Source: Polytrichum commune (lineage: Eukaryota > Streptophyta > Polytrichopsida > Polytrichales > Polytrichaceae). Taken from it: a DNA stretch of 64,000 nt. Below, piece after piece: positions 12,421-23,566 of this stretch; position 1 is the stretch's first letter, and every line of letters starts with the position of its first letter. The stretch spans positions 39,204,527 to 39,268,526 of the forward strand of contig OX485808.1 of the NCBI GenBank assembly GCA_950295325.1. The letters are read 5' to 3'. Under the pieces are notes generated by a model that was given only the letters and a program-made list of their open reading frames with translations, had not been told where the DNA came from and ran no database searches. The translations under genes and the position numbers were made by a program.

Positions 12421-13634
12421 GAATGGATTCAAAAGGTTATTGCCCTTGTAATAACCAAAAAATAGATTCTTAATATCCCAAGCCCCGTAGTACAAGGGCG
12501 TACTCACGAGCTCAAATGGCACATAAGGTGCCACATGGTTTTGAACCATGGGTTTGAGCGTGGAGTCGTGCTTAGCGTACTCAACCTTGCCGATGTGACT
12601 CCGGAAGGACATAGTGGAGGTCACATCAACCTTGGGGCGATCACACCTCCTTACATTTTGTAACCACGTGCGATAATGGGGTATTTAATGGGGGGATATT
12701 TATGTGCCTCTCAATAAAATTTTCCACCCTATTTGTAGATATATAAAGCTACTTTGATGTATTTTTTAACACCCTATATTTATTTTTAATTATTTAGAGA
12801 GGCTAACTTCTAGCATCATACTTTTTTTTAATAAATCATACAAGTACAAAATAGTGGACAAAATACTATAGCGTTGCAAAATCAACTATGTGAGCGATAA
12901 ACATTTCATATCATCCATCTTGTCATTCAATTGGTTTCAATTAGTTATACCAATCCTAAACCATTCAAAGTACCATACAAAACACAACCAATAACATTTG
13001 GGTACTAATTAAAGGGTTACCAATAAACATGGAGATAACAAAATATACAAGCTAACATAGACAAGTTGTAAACACGGACAGAACAAAACAAGAATTACAA
13101 TCATTTGTGACAAGACATAGAATTTTGCACAACTATCTACTCCAAAAAAATTGCATTCAAATACAAGAAAGCTAAATACAAAAGTCATAATTATTTCATT
13201 GATCCTACTACGTACTTTTAGGGGGATCCAATATCTATAACCCTAATTTTTTTACTGATTACTAAAATGAAGGAATTATTCACCACCCTAATTTACATAG
13301 AATCATGTAGGGGACATATTTCCAATGCTATGGTAGATCTAATGAATTTTTAATTTTTACCCCTCAACGAATTACATTGATCTTATTTTTTTTATCTCAC
13401 GCGGTTTCTAAAATTTCAATAGTCACCTCCCCGAGACGGCAACATCACAAGTACTAGAGGATTACACCATGACAAGTCCACACCCTAACATGTCAATAGT
13501 TTAGTGGTTCCGGTCTCTAATACCTTTGAGCCGAACCTCGTTTTCATTTGAGTTTTGAAAACAAAATATTAGAGAAAATTCTTTTTCGGGACTAAACTCA
13601 TGGACACCTTTTGAGTCCATTCCTCCCCTAATGT
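12413..13634. mobile_element. nested DNA transposon, hAT-like ends
   Basis: This 1.2-kb segment interrupts the copia pol frame exactly between the PDIT and HTVHQVARF codons. It ends in 25-bp inverted repeats starting ttaggggaggaatgga that differ at one position. Flanks TGTGAATA and TGTGATAT suggest an 8-bp target duplication with a one-base loss, which with the TAGGGG tip suggests hAT. The interior from 12,628 to about 13,260 is about 80% alike by eye to 57,404-57,975. No transposase is present. A minus-strand frame at 12,412-12,624 of unknown family runs into the left repeat. Confidence 0.75.
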
Positions 13635-13639
13635 GATAT

Positions 13640-14470
13640 CAGGGCAGGTATTTGTAAGAAAGATCAATTTTCCGACGAGGTGTTGGTAAAGGATTGGATC
13701 AGTAGGAGGGGACTCCATGTTGGGGAGGAGTTTGATGTTCTATTGGAAGGGGGGGGGGGTGTGGAAGGGGTTGGAATGCAACATATTGAATTCGAGAAGG
13801 AGGTGGTGGGTGTAAGCAGTCTGGTGGAGGTAAAGGCCTTGGGTTGTGGGAGAGAATTTGATTCCAATGTACTTACAAATTGGGCCCATGAGGGTCATGT
13901 CGTATTTGGATTGTAATTGATTACAAAGCCAGGTGATGTAAAAGGAGCCATTGCTGGTGATGAAGATGTCATCGACATAGAGGATCAGAAGAACCCAATG
14001 GTTAGGGGTGTGGAGGTAGTACAAATTGTGATCGGAAGAAGTGTGGAGAAGGTTTAGATGTAGGAGATAGGCGTCGATGTTTTGATACCAAGAGTGTCCA
14101 GATTGCTTGAGTCCATATATGGCATGGAGTAGGAGAAGGACTCAATGTTCCTTGCCTTTGATCGCAAAGCCAGGTGGTTGAAGCATGTAAACATGTTGTT
14201 TGAGGAGGATGTTGAGGTAGGCAATCTTGACGTCCATGTGTACCGTAGTATAGGCCAACCATGATGGGTAGCAACAACTGTGGTGGATCGTAATGTATTC
14301 CATTTGACAAGAGGAGCAATAAGTCTTATCATAGTCAATGTCAACATGTCGTTGACAGCCATGGGCCATGTATCGATCAGGCATTCCCGAATGGCCAGTT
14401 TTGATGGCGAAAACCCATCTACAAGAGAAATAAGAGTGTTCAGAGGGCGTTCAACAAGTTGCTAGGTATT
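13640..14470 (-). pseudogene. copia reverse transcriptase fragment
   Basis: In order on the minus strand: CRWVFAIKT near 14,440, the palm start HMDVKIAYLN and VYMLQPPGF (14,142-14,384 frame), the active-site LILYVDDIFITS (13,740-14,024 frame), and thumb YQHLVGKLIFLTNTCPDIT ending at about 13,637. The YVDD aspartates are intact. At least two frameshifts separate the pieces, and the domain is cut by the nested element. Confidence 0.88.
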
Positions 14471-14639
14471 GAAGTTCTGTAAGCATTGTAATTCTTCCTA
14501 CATGGCGAGGAACCATTGTTGGTGGTGAAGAGCTTCCTAAAAGGTAACTGGTTCTAAGGGAGCTGCGGCCAAGCACTCTGTGGCCCCTACGAAGTCGTCA
14601 AGGTGTCTGGGAAAGAGGGGTTGTCAAGGCGTCAAGGTG

Positions 14640-15175
14640 TTGGATGTCATTATCTTGGCAACGTTGGTTGGATGTATGTGAAGTAAACTCTCCTCCTCTG
14701 TCTGTCTAAATGGTGATGAGAAATAGCTAGGGCTATTTCTCCTAGCTGGTCGACCAATCTGGTCTCTAAGAAGCTTATGTAGAAGTATGATCTTCCTAGA
14801 CGAGCTACTTGAAGCGTATCTTGTTTTGAGAGCATTCCATATGTCATATGGATCTTTGAACATTCTAACATACCAATGTAAAGAGTGACGAATAGAGAGG
14901 TTGATGATAGAAAGAGCACGTTGTCTCAATCTTTGTTCCTCTTCCGATGCATCTTGTGGCATTCTAAATTTTGAAAAACACCACATATCTTCTCGACGCA
15001 AAATATTCTCTAAATTGAAGTTCCAAGACCCATACTTGGCATCACCGGATGACTTACGGGTTTCATGTACTGTGGTGTTACTTCCCATGATGAAGGAATT
15101 TGACTGGTCCACGAACTCCAGAATGCGTGTGATCGTCCAACTCCTCATTGTGAAGGTTTTGGAGTAACTCTCCAA
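14640..15175 (-). pseudogene. copia gag-like polyprotein fragment
   Basis: The 183-codon frame contains the copia gag pattern: KYGSWNFNLENILRRED near residue 45, then a helical segment leading to KDPYDIWNALKTRYASSS and KIILLHKLLRDQ. It begins about 90 bp downstream of the primer site, as expected. No zinc knuckle is seen, and the frame ends where the internal deletion is inferred. Confidence 0.75.
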
Positions 15176-15261
15176 AGCTATATATAACAGAGTATCTTTC
15201 TATTACGAAACTAGCATGATTCTAAGGTGACTCCCTAGAATAATATACAGGAAACTCCCAT

Positions 15262-15275
15262 GCGCTTTGATACCA
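15262..15275 (-). other. copia primer-binding site
   Basis: Read on the minus strand, the bases directly after the 5' LTR are TGGTATCAAAGCGC. This resembles the usual plant primer site complementary to the 3' end of initiator methionine tRNA (TGGTATCAGAGC). Confidence 0.85.
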
Positions 15276-15510
15276 TGTTGGAACATACACATGTAATTCA
15301 TGTGTAAAGAGGGTGCTTTACTAAAGGAGAGTAACAATATATATTCATCCTCAATGAGGTGAAATTTAAACATGGAGTAAAGAAAGGTGGGCTAATAGTA
15401 ATAACCCTGATTTCCTAATCTATCTTGGGAGGTAAAAGATCTAATATAATTTTCCGCCTAAGTAACTCTAGGAAGCTATTGAATAACAAGGTTGTAAACG
15501 AGTTATGACA
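15276..15510 (-). repeat. copia 5' LTR
   Basis: A 235-bp partner of the LTR at 11,165-11,400, bordered by the primer site on one side and the TGCAC target copy on the other. Confidence 0.88.
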
Positions 15511-15916
15511 TGCACAAGTGATGCAACATATTGTAGGAAAATTTACAGAATAGTCAAAACATATGGGTGTTTTTTTAGATTTATGTAAGTACTGGTTCAA
15601 GTTTCCTGCAAAATGACTGAGAGAATGGAGTTCAACTGGATTGACACTGGGGTAAGAGCATGGGGCATGCCAACGCCAAAAATGGGGCATCCCGGGTTCT
15701 TAGGTGGCAGTACCGGCATAAATTGAGCGCCACTAGTGTCCGGTCCCCCATAATTTAGAACCGGCCCGGGTATAGTAAAGACCTTCCCCCGCCATAAATG
15801 GTTCATATAACGGCCGTCCTCTGGCCCGCCAAGAGATTACTTTAATATCAGATATTTCGATATCCTACTTTATCCCATGTCAGATAATAGGTGTCGTTGT
15901 CTTATTGATTGCTTCT

Positions 15917-16101
15917 TAATTATACCGGGGGTATACCTAGGCTTTGGTGGGCTTTGACTCAAGATGAGGTGCCCCGCTCAAGATGGAGGGCTCCCCAAAG
16001 ATAAAAATTAATTATACCGGGGCTATACCTAGGCTTTGGAGGGCTTTGACTCAAGATGAGCTGCCCCGCTCAAGATGGAGAGCTCCCCAAAGGTATAAAA
16101 T
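15917..16101. repeat. ~93-bp tandem duplication
   Basis: Two adjacent copies of a unit starting aattataccgggg and ending gctccccaaag (15,917 to about 16,010 and about 16,011-16,101), with only a few differences. It lies 370 bp upstream of the oxidase start codon and may be part of its promoter region. Confidence 0.85.
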
Positions 16102-16273
16102 ATTATTTACTCCATTTGACGTGTATCCGATCTGGTGGGGATGCTCTAAGCTTAAGTAGTTTTGGTGCTCCTTTCGAATTGTTGGAAGCTTTAATTCCTT
16201 TGCAACTGTAGGTTCAGAGTTATCTGATGCAGTCTCTAACGCGATCAACGTGTTGCATTGCAGAGGACCCAAT

Positions 16274-16280
16274 TATAAAT
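16274..16280 (+). promoter_or_regulatory. putative TATA box of the oxidase gene
   Basis: TATAAAT lies about 195 bp upstream of the start codon, which leaves room for a normal plant 5' leader. A second candidate, tataaaata at about 16,097, lies at the end of the tandem duplication. The choice between them is inference. Confidence 0.4.
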
Positions 16281-16467
16281 GGCTGCATGAACCCAGTACA
16301 AATTCGTTGCAAGCTCGACTTGGAACTCAGCTCTCTGCAAGCTGCTCGTAGAGGTTGTTTGTGCACAAGTTAGGACGCTGCAGCAGCTTTTTGCAGAGAA
16401 ATTTGTCGCCGATCAGCTAGGCATGCACTAATCTGTTTGGATTCCTCAGTCCACTGGAATACTCAGA

Positions 16468-18957
16468 ATGTTGATGACTCGGACAATGGAGTTGAAGGGG
16501 GTGGCAGTAGGAATATTGCTACTCTTGTCTCTACAGATTGTTGCAGCAACTCCATCAAGTGGGTTAGGTGGTGATGAGGCAGCTGCAACAAGAGGTGTGA
16601 GTGAAGGATTCGCGCACGAAGACACAGACACCATTCTGTACTCCTCCGACAACTACCTCAAGTGCACTTCCGACTTGCATGTCACGCCCACCACCACCGA
16701 GGAGGTGAGTGAGCTCATCAAGCTGTACTCCGCAAAGCGCAGCAACATTAACCCTGTCAAGATTCGTGCCACCCGACGCGTGTTTCATAGCTCCGCGGGG
16801 TTCGTATGTCCCGGAGATAGAGCCAACAGCAAGAAGGAGTACACAAACAATGATTCGGAGAGTCAGAAGGATGATGCAGGAGCTGCTACAACGATCACAA
16901 TGCTTATGCACAGACTGAACCATGTCGTGGAAGTTGATGCCGAGCGCCACAGGTAATTGATCGGCACAGGCTTAGTGAATACTGCATCACTTGATACAGT
17001 TTTTAGGATAATCGGCCGCACCTTCAAATGTCTTGTAAATTCGAGACTCAAACTTAAGCTTGATATGGCACCTTTATAGATGTGAACTTGAGACTCAAAC
17101 TTGTGTTTTGGGCACCTTCATACATGTGAACTTGAAGCTTAAACTTGTGCGAATTTGGTCTCAGGATTACGGTGGGGGCGGGGATGACGCAGTTCGACCT
17201 GGCGGAAGCAGCCGAAGCAAACGGCATGTCGGTGCGAGCTGGTGCGTTCTCCAGTTACGGCAACTTGACAGTGAGTGGGGTGATTCTGGCCTCCGCACAT
17301 GGATCTGGGTTAGGTACAATTAACAGCCTTGGGAGTTTGGTGACCAAAGTGAAGTGGGTGAATGGGAAGGGAGAGATTCTTGTGAGTGATTCCGCAACGG
17401 AAGCTGGAGCGGAAGAGGTGAAAGCCTTGGTGGGGGGGCTAGGGTTGCTGGGCATTGTGACAGAGTTCACTCTTCAGCTGGAACCTCCCTCTCGCACCGT
17501 TGTGGAAACTCGGAACAACTTGGATGACACACACATTGTGGCGGATGTGAGCAAGATGTTGGAGGAGGAGACCCCTCATGTGATTGTGTACTGGCGCCCC
17601 GACTTCGGCACTTATAGGGCCATCATGTGGACGCAACTACTCGATGGAAGTGTTTATACTACTGCAGGAGGATCATCCGAGGAGCCAGCGTTCCGACCAA
17701 ATGCAAGGTCCAAGCACTTGCACCCTTTGGAAGACCAAATGGCCAGCGCTTTGAACGAGCTCATGGCTGCTTGGGAGGACGACACCGCAGAAGAATCTCC
17801 CATCGCCGATCAGCTCAATTCAGGTACTCATCGTCATCATGCATCGGACTATTTTAACCCTCTCTTATCAAATTCGGTCCTCACAGCCACACGCAGTCAG
17901 AGGTTCGCTGCAACTAAAGCATTTTAATTACCACAGCCTCCATAGCCAAAAAACTTCAAGTCGTATCATCAAATCCACAGATACCAATTCCCAATTGCTT
18001 TGGAAAAATTCGCCTTGCACAATGGTTCAACTAGAATGCTAATCAAATTCCTTTCTCTTCTTGCATGACGTTGGAATGTAATTTTCATGGGCTGCTTACT
18101 CATGTTACTTGTTTGCATACATGTCAGGTGCCTGCAAGGTGGGAAAGATGATGAACAGCATACCCATGTTCATAGACGGCGAAGGGACTCCCATCTTCGG
18201 GAAAGCGACGATTCCCACCAACTTTGCAATGCTATCCGCGGAGTGTAGTCCGAAATGTGTGTTCCAGCCACGGTTCACGGGCAACTCCTTCGAAGACGTG
18301 GAATTCACCATCAAGATGTCTCAGCTGGAGGATTGGGTGAAGGATGTGAAGCTCATTGTGAAGTCGGAGCTTGCCGAGATCCAAGCTCGACTCGATGAGC
18401 GTTACGGCAAAGGCAAGGTCACACGGTGCATGCCTCCCGGCTACTTCTGGCTCCGGTTCGGACCGCCTTCCGAAAGCCTCCTGTCCACGAGCACGGGAAC
18501 TGAGAACGTGGTGTTTGTGCAATGGACTTCGCTGCACTCGGTGCGCGTCCCGAGCAAACCCGCGAAGCAATCATCCATCATGGAGACGATCGAGCAGCTG
18601 AGCCTGTGCAAGTACAAGGCCCGCCCGCACTGGGGGAAGAACCGCGAGCGCACGTTCCGCCACCCAGAGTGCCACGTGCGAGACAACTTCCCGGAATCAA
18701 ATCTCGCGCAGTTCCTCGAAATGCAGGCGAAGCACGACCCGAGGAAGATCTTCGAGCCCGAGCTTTTCAGCCATGTCCTGCGACGGAGTGGCCCGGACTA
18801 CTCCAAGCTTTGTACTTTACACTCCTGGTGCTACTGTCAGGAGGATGCTCACTGTCCCCATGGCCATGCCTGCCAGCCATCCCCTGTATTCCCCGAGTAC
18901 AAGATCTGCAGACTCACAAATTCTTCTGTCAGCAAGAAGCTGCACGAGGATATGTAA
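16468..18957 (+). CDS. L-gulonolactone oxidase-like secreted FAD enzyme
   Basis: Three exons are inferred: 16,468-16,952, 17,165-17,823 and 18,128-18,957. All have GT-AG borders and join in frame to 657 codons. The protein starts with a hydrophobic leader (VGILLLLSLQIVAATPS), so it probably enters the secretory path. An N-terminal FAD-binding (PCMH-type) region follows, with the candidate covalent-flavin histidine in RRVFHSSAGFVC, the ITVGAGMTQFDL strand and the ASAHGSGLG loop. The C-terminal part matches the ALO-type domain, ending in the Cys-rich tail (CYCQEDAHCPHG..) typical of plant GulLO proteins. Such enzymes are thought to oxidise L-gulono-1,4-lactone towards ascorbate. Substrate preference cannot be read from sequence. 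No disabling change was seen. An alternative start is the Met at 16,486. Confidence 0.87.
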
Positions 18958-19170
18958 AGTCTACAACATGATAAATAACTTTACCTGCTGCTGCGAAATC
19001 ATTGTATAGCTTAGGTTTCGACGCGTTACAGCAGTAACATCATGTGACATTCCCGGCTTAGAGCTCATGAGGAGCTTTGATCAATGTATAATTTCCAGAG
19101 AAGTCCTGTTGGATTCCTGAAATGTATGTAACTGATAATTGTAATTGAAGGCGTAAGACCTTTTGACTAC

Positions 19171-19319
19171 ATTCTCGGTGCTAATGTCAGGAGGATCCTC
19201 ACTTCTCCCATGGCCATGCCTGCCAGTCAATTCCTGGATTTCCTGAGTAAAAGATCTGCAGATCCTCGAATTCTATCAGCAAGAACCTGCACGAGGAGAT
19301 TTCAGGTTTACGACATCCT
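19171..19319 (+). pseudogene. duplicated 3' end of the oxidase last exon
   Basis: About 150 bp resembles 18,826-18,970 of the gene, with shared blocks 'gtcaggagga', 'ccatggccatgcctgccag' and 'aagatctgcaga'. Substitutions and indels have introduced stops, for example at 'ctgagtaaaag'. It lies 215 bp beyond the gene's stop codon and looks like an old local tandem duplication of the terminal exon and UTR. Confidence 0.8.
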
Positions 19320-19329
19320 TGATTTGAAC

Positions 19330-20019
19330 ATACTGTGGTTATTTTCGTGCACATGATTAACAAAATGATGATCCATATGGAGTTTCGGGGGAATAGAGAA
19401 TCAAAACACTATCAGATTGTGAACTGCAGTCTTTAAGATTGGAATGCAGTTGCACTTCGAGGGTTTGAGGTAGATTTCAATTTGATTCTCAAGCATGATT
19501 CTCAATTTGATTCCCAATCCATCCTACCCATTGTGGTAGAATGGGCAAGGGTATGCTACACCCCCGCGATGGGGATCGTCACCCACAGAAACCCCAAGGG
19601 GTTGAAAACAACATTATTAGATGCATCACCCAACTTTTAACTAGGCCATCAAGATTGTACCGATTGATTGCTACCACCGGATACTGGTGACCGTTTTCCT
19701 TGAAATTCTTGCAACTCCACAGGGTTGATTTGGACAACTTTCCTTCTAGTGTGAGCATGAGAGGAAGGCACCTTTAGAGAGTGTTAAGTGTCTTGCCCTT
19801 TGTAGCTTCCACTATACTAACTTGTAGTCCTATTATGGTGAGCCACATTAATTTTCATAATGAGTACACTCTAAGCTCCCTAATATCATGCCTGAGGCCA
19901 CTAAAGTGCACGTTATATTAAGGAGGAATGTAGTGTTCGCATGGATGCGTGATAATAGAGAAATAGCATAACTTGTGACCTTATGGAATTACACAAAATC
20001 AACATTGCAATGAAAGGAA
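19330..20019. other. intergenic, no gene seen
   Basis: Non-coding sequence between the oxidase remnant and a foldback repeat arm. No family-like open frame. Confidence 0.4.
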
Positions 20020-20641
20020 ATTAATTATATTGAATTCCATTAATTATATTTTATAATTAATTAGTCTTACTTAATTTGGTAAGCATACTTTTCTGATTTA
20101 TTTGGGCTTAACTAGGATTAATCCGAATTAATTAGACTTAATGACATTAAATCACACTTAATTGGTTTGAATGTGTATGAATACTTGTGAAAGTAGGGGG
20201 CGTTACTAAAATATTATAAAATATACATACTAAACCAGCACACTAAATTTAAGTGTCATTTTAGAATAACGAAGAAAATTTCAAATGGTAAGTCATAAAA
20301 ATTATAACCTCAATGTTAATGAGGATTTTGTAATTTTATTTGACCTCCAAGTTAATTACGTGCTTCATTGATGGTTTCATTTCCAAAATGAAATCCCAAT
20401 GAATTGCTTATTTACAAATTGGAAGTGCACATATATATTGGATTTTAGACCTTGAAGGCGAAGTGCACTCAATATGGGATTTGTAGTCAAATGGTCTTCA
20501 AGAATGCAAGGGCAATATTTTTTTCAAAGTTGGGCGGGGCGGGCAACAGTTTTCGGTCGGGTTCAGAAATTTCCCTGGAGGTTGCCCCCCGCCCGGATCT
20601 GACACCCCCATAGTTCGTAGGGGCGGACTTAATGTCCGCCC
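20020..20641. mobile_element. half copy (right arm) of the foldback family
   Basis: An inverted match to 8,815-9,270, ending in the tip ...cttaatgtccgccc. It also keeps part of the AT-rich family centre at 20,030-20,190. There is no local partner arm. The flank beyond the tip (caatgtttt) does not match the nine bases before 8,815-8,816 (ttaccatag). Confidence 0.7.
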
Positions 20642-20777
20642 AATGTTTTCAGTGTTGATTCCTTGTTGTTAGTGTGGCCTATGACAGTTTCCATGATTAG
20701 TGTAGTTGAGTCGGTTCAAATTCTCTCGGTTCATTGCATTGCATAAATGCCTGCCTCCTCACATGGAAATAAGGTAG

Positions 20778-21115
20778 ATGGGTTACTTCTTTCCAAGTAG
20801 CACACTTTCTCCTAGGGTGATAATGAAACACAAGATTAGTACGACATGGTTTGCAAATTCCAAATCAAGGTCGCAGAGACTTTCCTCATCATTTTTGAGC
20901 TCGTATGAATATCTTGTTCATTTAATCAAAGTGAAGATTGTTGTGCTCATTAAATGGTCATATAAGTAGTCCTCAAAATTATGTTGGTTATTTTAAAATT
21001 TAGAATGGTTATCATATTATGAGCATGTGGTCCACTGTCTTTTAAACGCATGATATCTTTTTAGTATCTAATTTTTGAGCCACACCAAACAATATACCAC
21101 TCAAATATAGAGATA
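20778..21115. repeat. dispersed repeat, copies within RPB3 introns
   Basis: The series 'gagctc(g/a)tatgaatatctt', 'tcaaagtgaagatt' and 'gagcatgt(g)gtcca' recurs in order at 22,735-23,050 and 24,520-24,860. Three diverged copies therefore lie in and just before the RPB3-like gene. Confidence 0.7.
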
Positions 21116-22189
21116 TGATTAAGATAAATAACCGAATTAGGCATGTCTACCTTACCCAAAGAACATGGAAGCTATGGATGGAGGGGTCCACCATGAAAGA
21201 GAGCATTTGTAAGCACAAACAACAACTTGCCACCTCTTTGCATGAAAGTTGATGTTGAGACTGAACTGTGCACTTTTATGAGCAGAGCTCATGGACCGAT
21301 CACAGCAATGTTTCTGTCCGGTTCCCAATCGTAAAATTGTTGGGGATTATGTTGAGAAATGCATGCTGTCCCACCGCTTTTCACACTACTGCAATGATGC
21401 CAGAAGTGGCCGGTGTGATCAGCCCCCAGTCTCAAAATGTGGACAAAGCGATATGAAAATGTTGGAGTGTTGGAATGAAGTGTTGAGTTAATTGCAGTGA
21501 CCCTGTTCGGAATCTCATCATATTCCTTCAAGTGCAGATTGTTGTGCTTGTCATCGAATTCAAGGCAACTTGTGCTGATGTGCCTGGTTACAAACATACA
21601 CATGAATCATGGAAACTCAACACGTAGTGCTCAAGTGATATGATGCCATCACATCTTTCTACTTCTGCTCTCACATCCTTATGATGAGAAGTTTTGGTCT
21701 CTTCAACCTTAAACCCTAGCGCACCACTCATGGCTTGGAATTCTTAAGGGCCTTCTTTTATTCTATTCTGTGGTGGTGAAATGCTGGCATCAGAGAGAGA
21801 GCTGCAACAATGGGGTTGAAATAACAACAATAGATAGTATTGATAAGCAATTTGAGGCAAGAAGGGGGAAAGATGGACAACGTCTCGTATCAGCGTTTCC
21901 CAATGGTGCGCATTTGGGACATGAAAGGTGATGTGGTGAATATTACGTGACACGGATGCCAGCATTGCCAATGCGCTGCGCCGAATTATGATCGCAGAAG
22001 TGCCCACATTGGCCATGGACTTGGTGGAAATTGAGACAAATTTGTCCGTGCTGAATGACGAGTTTTTTGCGCACCGGCTGGGCTTAATCCCACTCGTCAG
22101 TGATCGGGCTATGGAGGTGAAGCTGTCTCGGGATTGAAATTCTTGTGAAGGAGATGGCAGGTGCGCTTTCTCCAAGATTATTGGCTCTT

Positions 22190-22690
22190 TCAGTGATGCC
22201 ACCTCTCCAAGTTTCTGAGTTTGGGTTCGAGGTGAGAAGTCTCGGGAAGACGGAGAAAGGGATTGTGGTTCACGTTGAATTTAATGGTAACGACCCTCAA
22301 ACAGGTTCGTGAGTAGAAAGAGAAAATCTCATCAGTAAGGTGTTTGTGTTGTGTATCATGTTATGTTCCTGCTTGTGCCTTTTGAATGTACTGGTAATAA
22401 TCCTTAAATAGGTTTTTGAGTAGAAAGAGCCAATGTCTCAGTAAGGTACTGTATGTGTGTTGTGTATTGTGTGGTGCATCTCCTGTTATGTTCCTGGTTG
22501 TGGTTTTTTTTTTCAAAAATTGGCTTCTGTGGAGGTCGTATCTGGGCTGAGCACGAACTTAGCTCCGTGTTTTGTTGCAGATGTGAGTTTCAGTGGTGTC
22601 ACCACTCCAAGTTCTTGGCTTTAGGTTTAGGGTTCAAGGTGAGAAAGTCTTGGAATGATGGAGAAGGGTATTTTGGTTCACGTTGACTTT
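22190..22690 (+). repeat. repeated acceptor-containing units in RPB3 intron 1
   Basis: Intron 1 holds at least two extra diverged copies of the segment that ends at the real acceptor (23,238). The copy ending at about 22,580 even keeps 'gttttgttgcagatgtgag', a decoy acceptor followed by the first bases of exon 2, after which it diverges. This suggests local duplications of the intron-exon junction. Confidence 0.65.
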
Positions 22691-23349
22691 ATTGATAGTG
22701 ATACCCAAATAGGGTCGTCAGTAAAATAAGCATGCCTTAAATGGAAACCTTTACCTCTGCACCCAGTTCTCCTAGGATGTGAAACACGCCATTGGTGCGA
22801 GATGATTGCCAATTTGAAATCGTAATTTTTGGAGCTCATATGCCTATCTTATTCATTATCAAAGTGAAGATTCTCGAGCTCATTGAATGGTCATATACAG
22901 TAGGTACCCCCCCAATTATGTTGACTATTGAGCCTAGAATGGTTAACAAATTTTGAGCATGTATCCCAATCTCTTTTAAACACATCAAATCTTTTTGGCA
23001 TCCACTCTTACATCCACACCTCACCGCACCAATCAAATATAGTTCTCCGTTTCAAAAGCATCACCATGGAAGGCCCGCACACCTTAGAAAGAGAAAATAT
23101 CACGAGTAAGGTGTGTAGGGTGTATACCATGTGGTGTATGTCTTGTATTCTTCCTATTTGTGCTTTTCTTTAAAACTTGGCATCTGTGAAGGTCAAATGT
23201 GGGCTGAGCACAACTTAGCTCTGTTGTTTTGGTTGCAGATGTGAGTTTTGTTCCATTGAATTCCAGCTGAATGTGAAGTGCATAGATGATCAAACATTGG
23301 ATGTTACCAGCCATGATTTGCAAAGCTCAGACAGTACGATTGTACCTGT

Positions 23350-23566
23350 AGACTCTGCGGACCAGAGCCCAACATTTTCCTTTTTAATTGCACCCATACC
23401 CAGACCATGCCCATTAGCAGTGACCTATGCCCACCCATGCCCACCCATATCATGACATGTGCGCACCCATGCCCACCCATGAACAATAATATTGCACCCA
23501 TGCCCACCCAAAACCCATGGGCATGGGTGGGTATGGGCATGGGCATGGGTATGGGCACCCAATGTA
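23350..23566. repeat. minisatellite inside RPB3 exon 2
   Basis: Runs of a (t)gcccaccca-type unit occur in one orientation to about 23,500, then as the complement (gggtatgggcatggg) to 23,560. The block is bordered by a near-duplicate of 'ctctgcggaccag' (23,352 and 23,571) and splits the exon between DSADQ and PSEAGGF. Confidence 0.75.

Larger units (their letters stand above)
11160..15515 (-). mobile_element. Ty1/copia LTR retrotransposon (defective)
   Basis: Complete structure on the minus strand: 236- and 235-bp LTRs, a 5-bp target duplication TGCAC at 11,160-11,164 and 15,511-15,515, and a primer site next to the 5' LTR. Surviving coding parts in pol order are gag (15,175 to about 14,640), reverse transcriptase (about 14,460-13,640) and RNase H (about 12,420-11,800). 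Protease and integrase are missing, since gag runs almost directly into RT, so an internal deletion near 14,470-14,640 is inferred. The RT/RNase H junction is split by a nested DNA element. Frames are broken by shifts and the element is not autonomous. Confidence 0.9.

Noticed and set aside
16564-16950. 128-codon minus-strand frame and other antisense frames under the oxidase gene
   Set aside because: The sense strand has family-specific motifs and in-phase splice sites; these are shadows.
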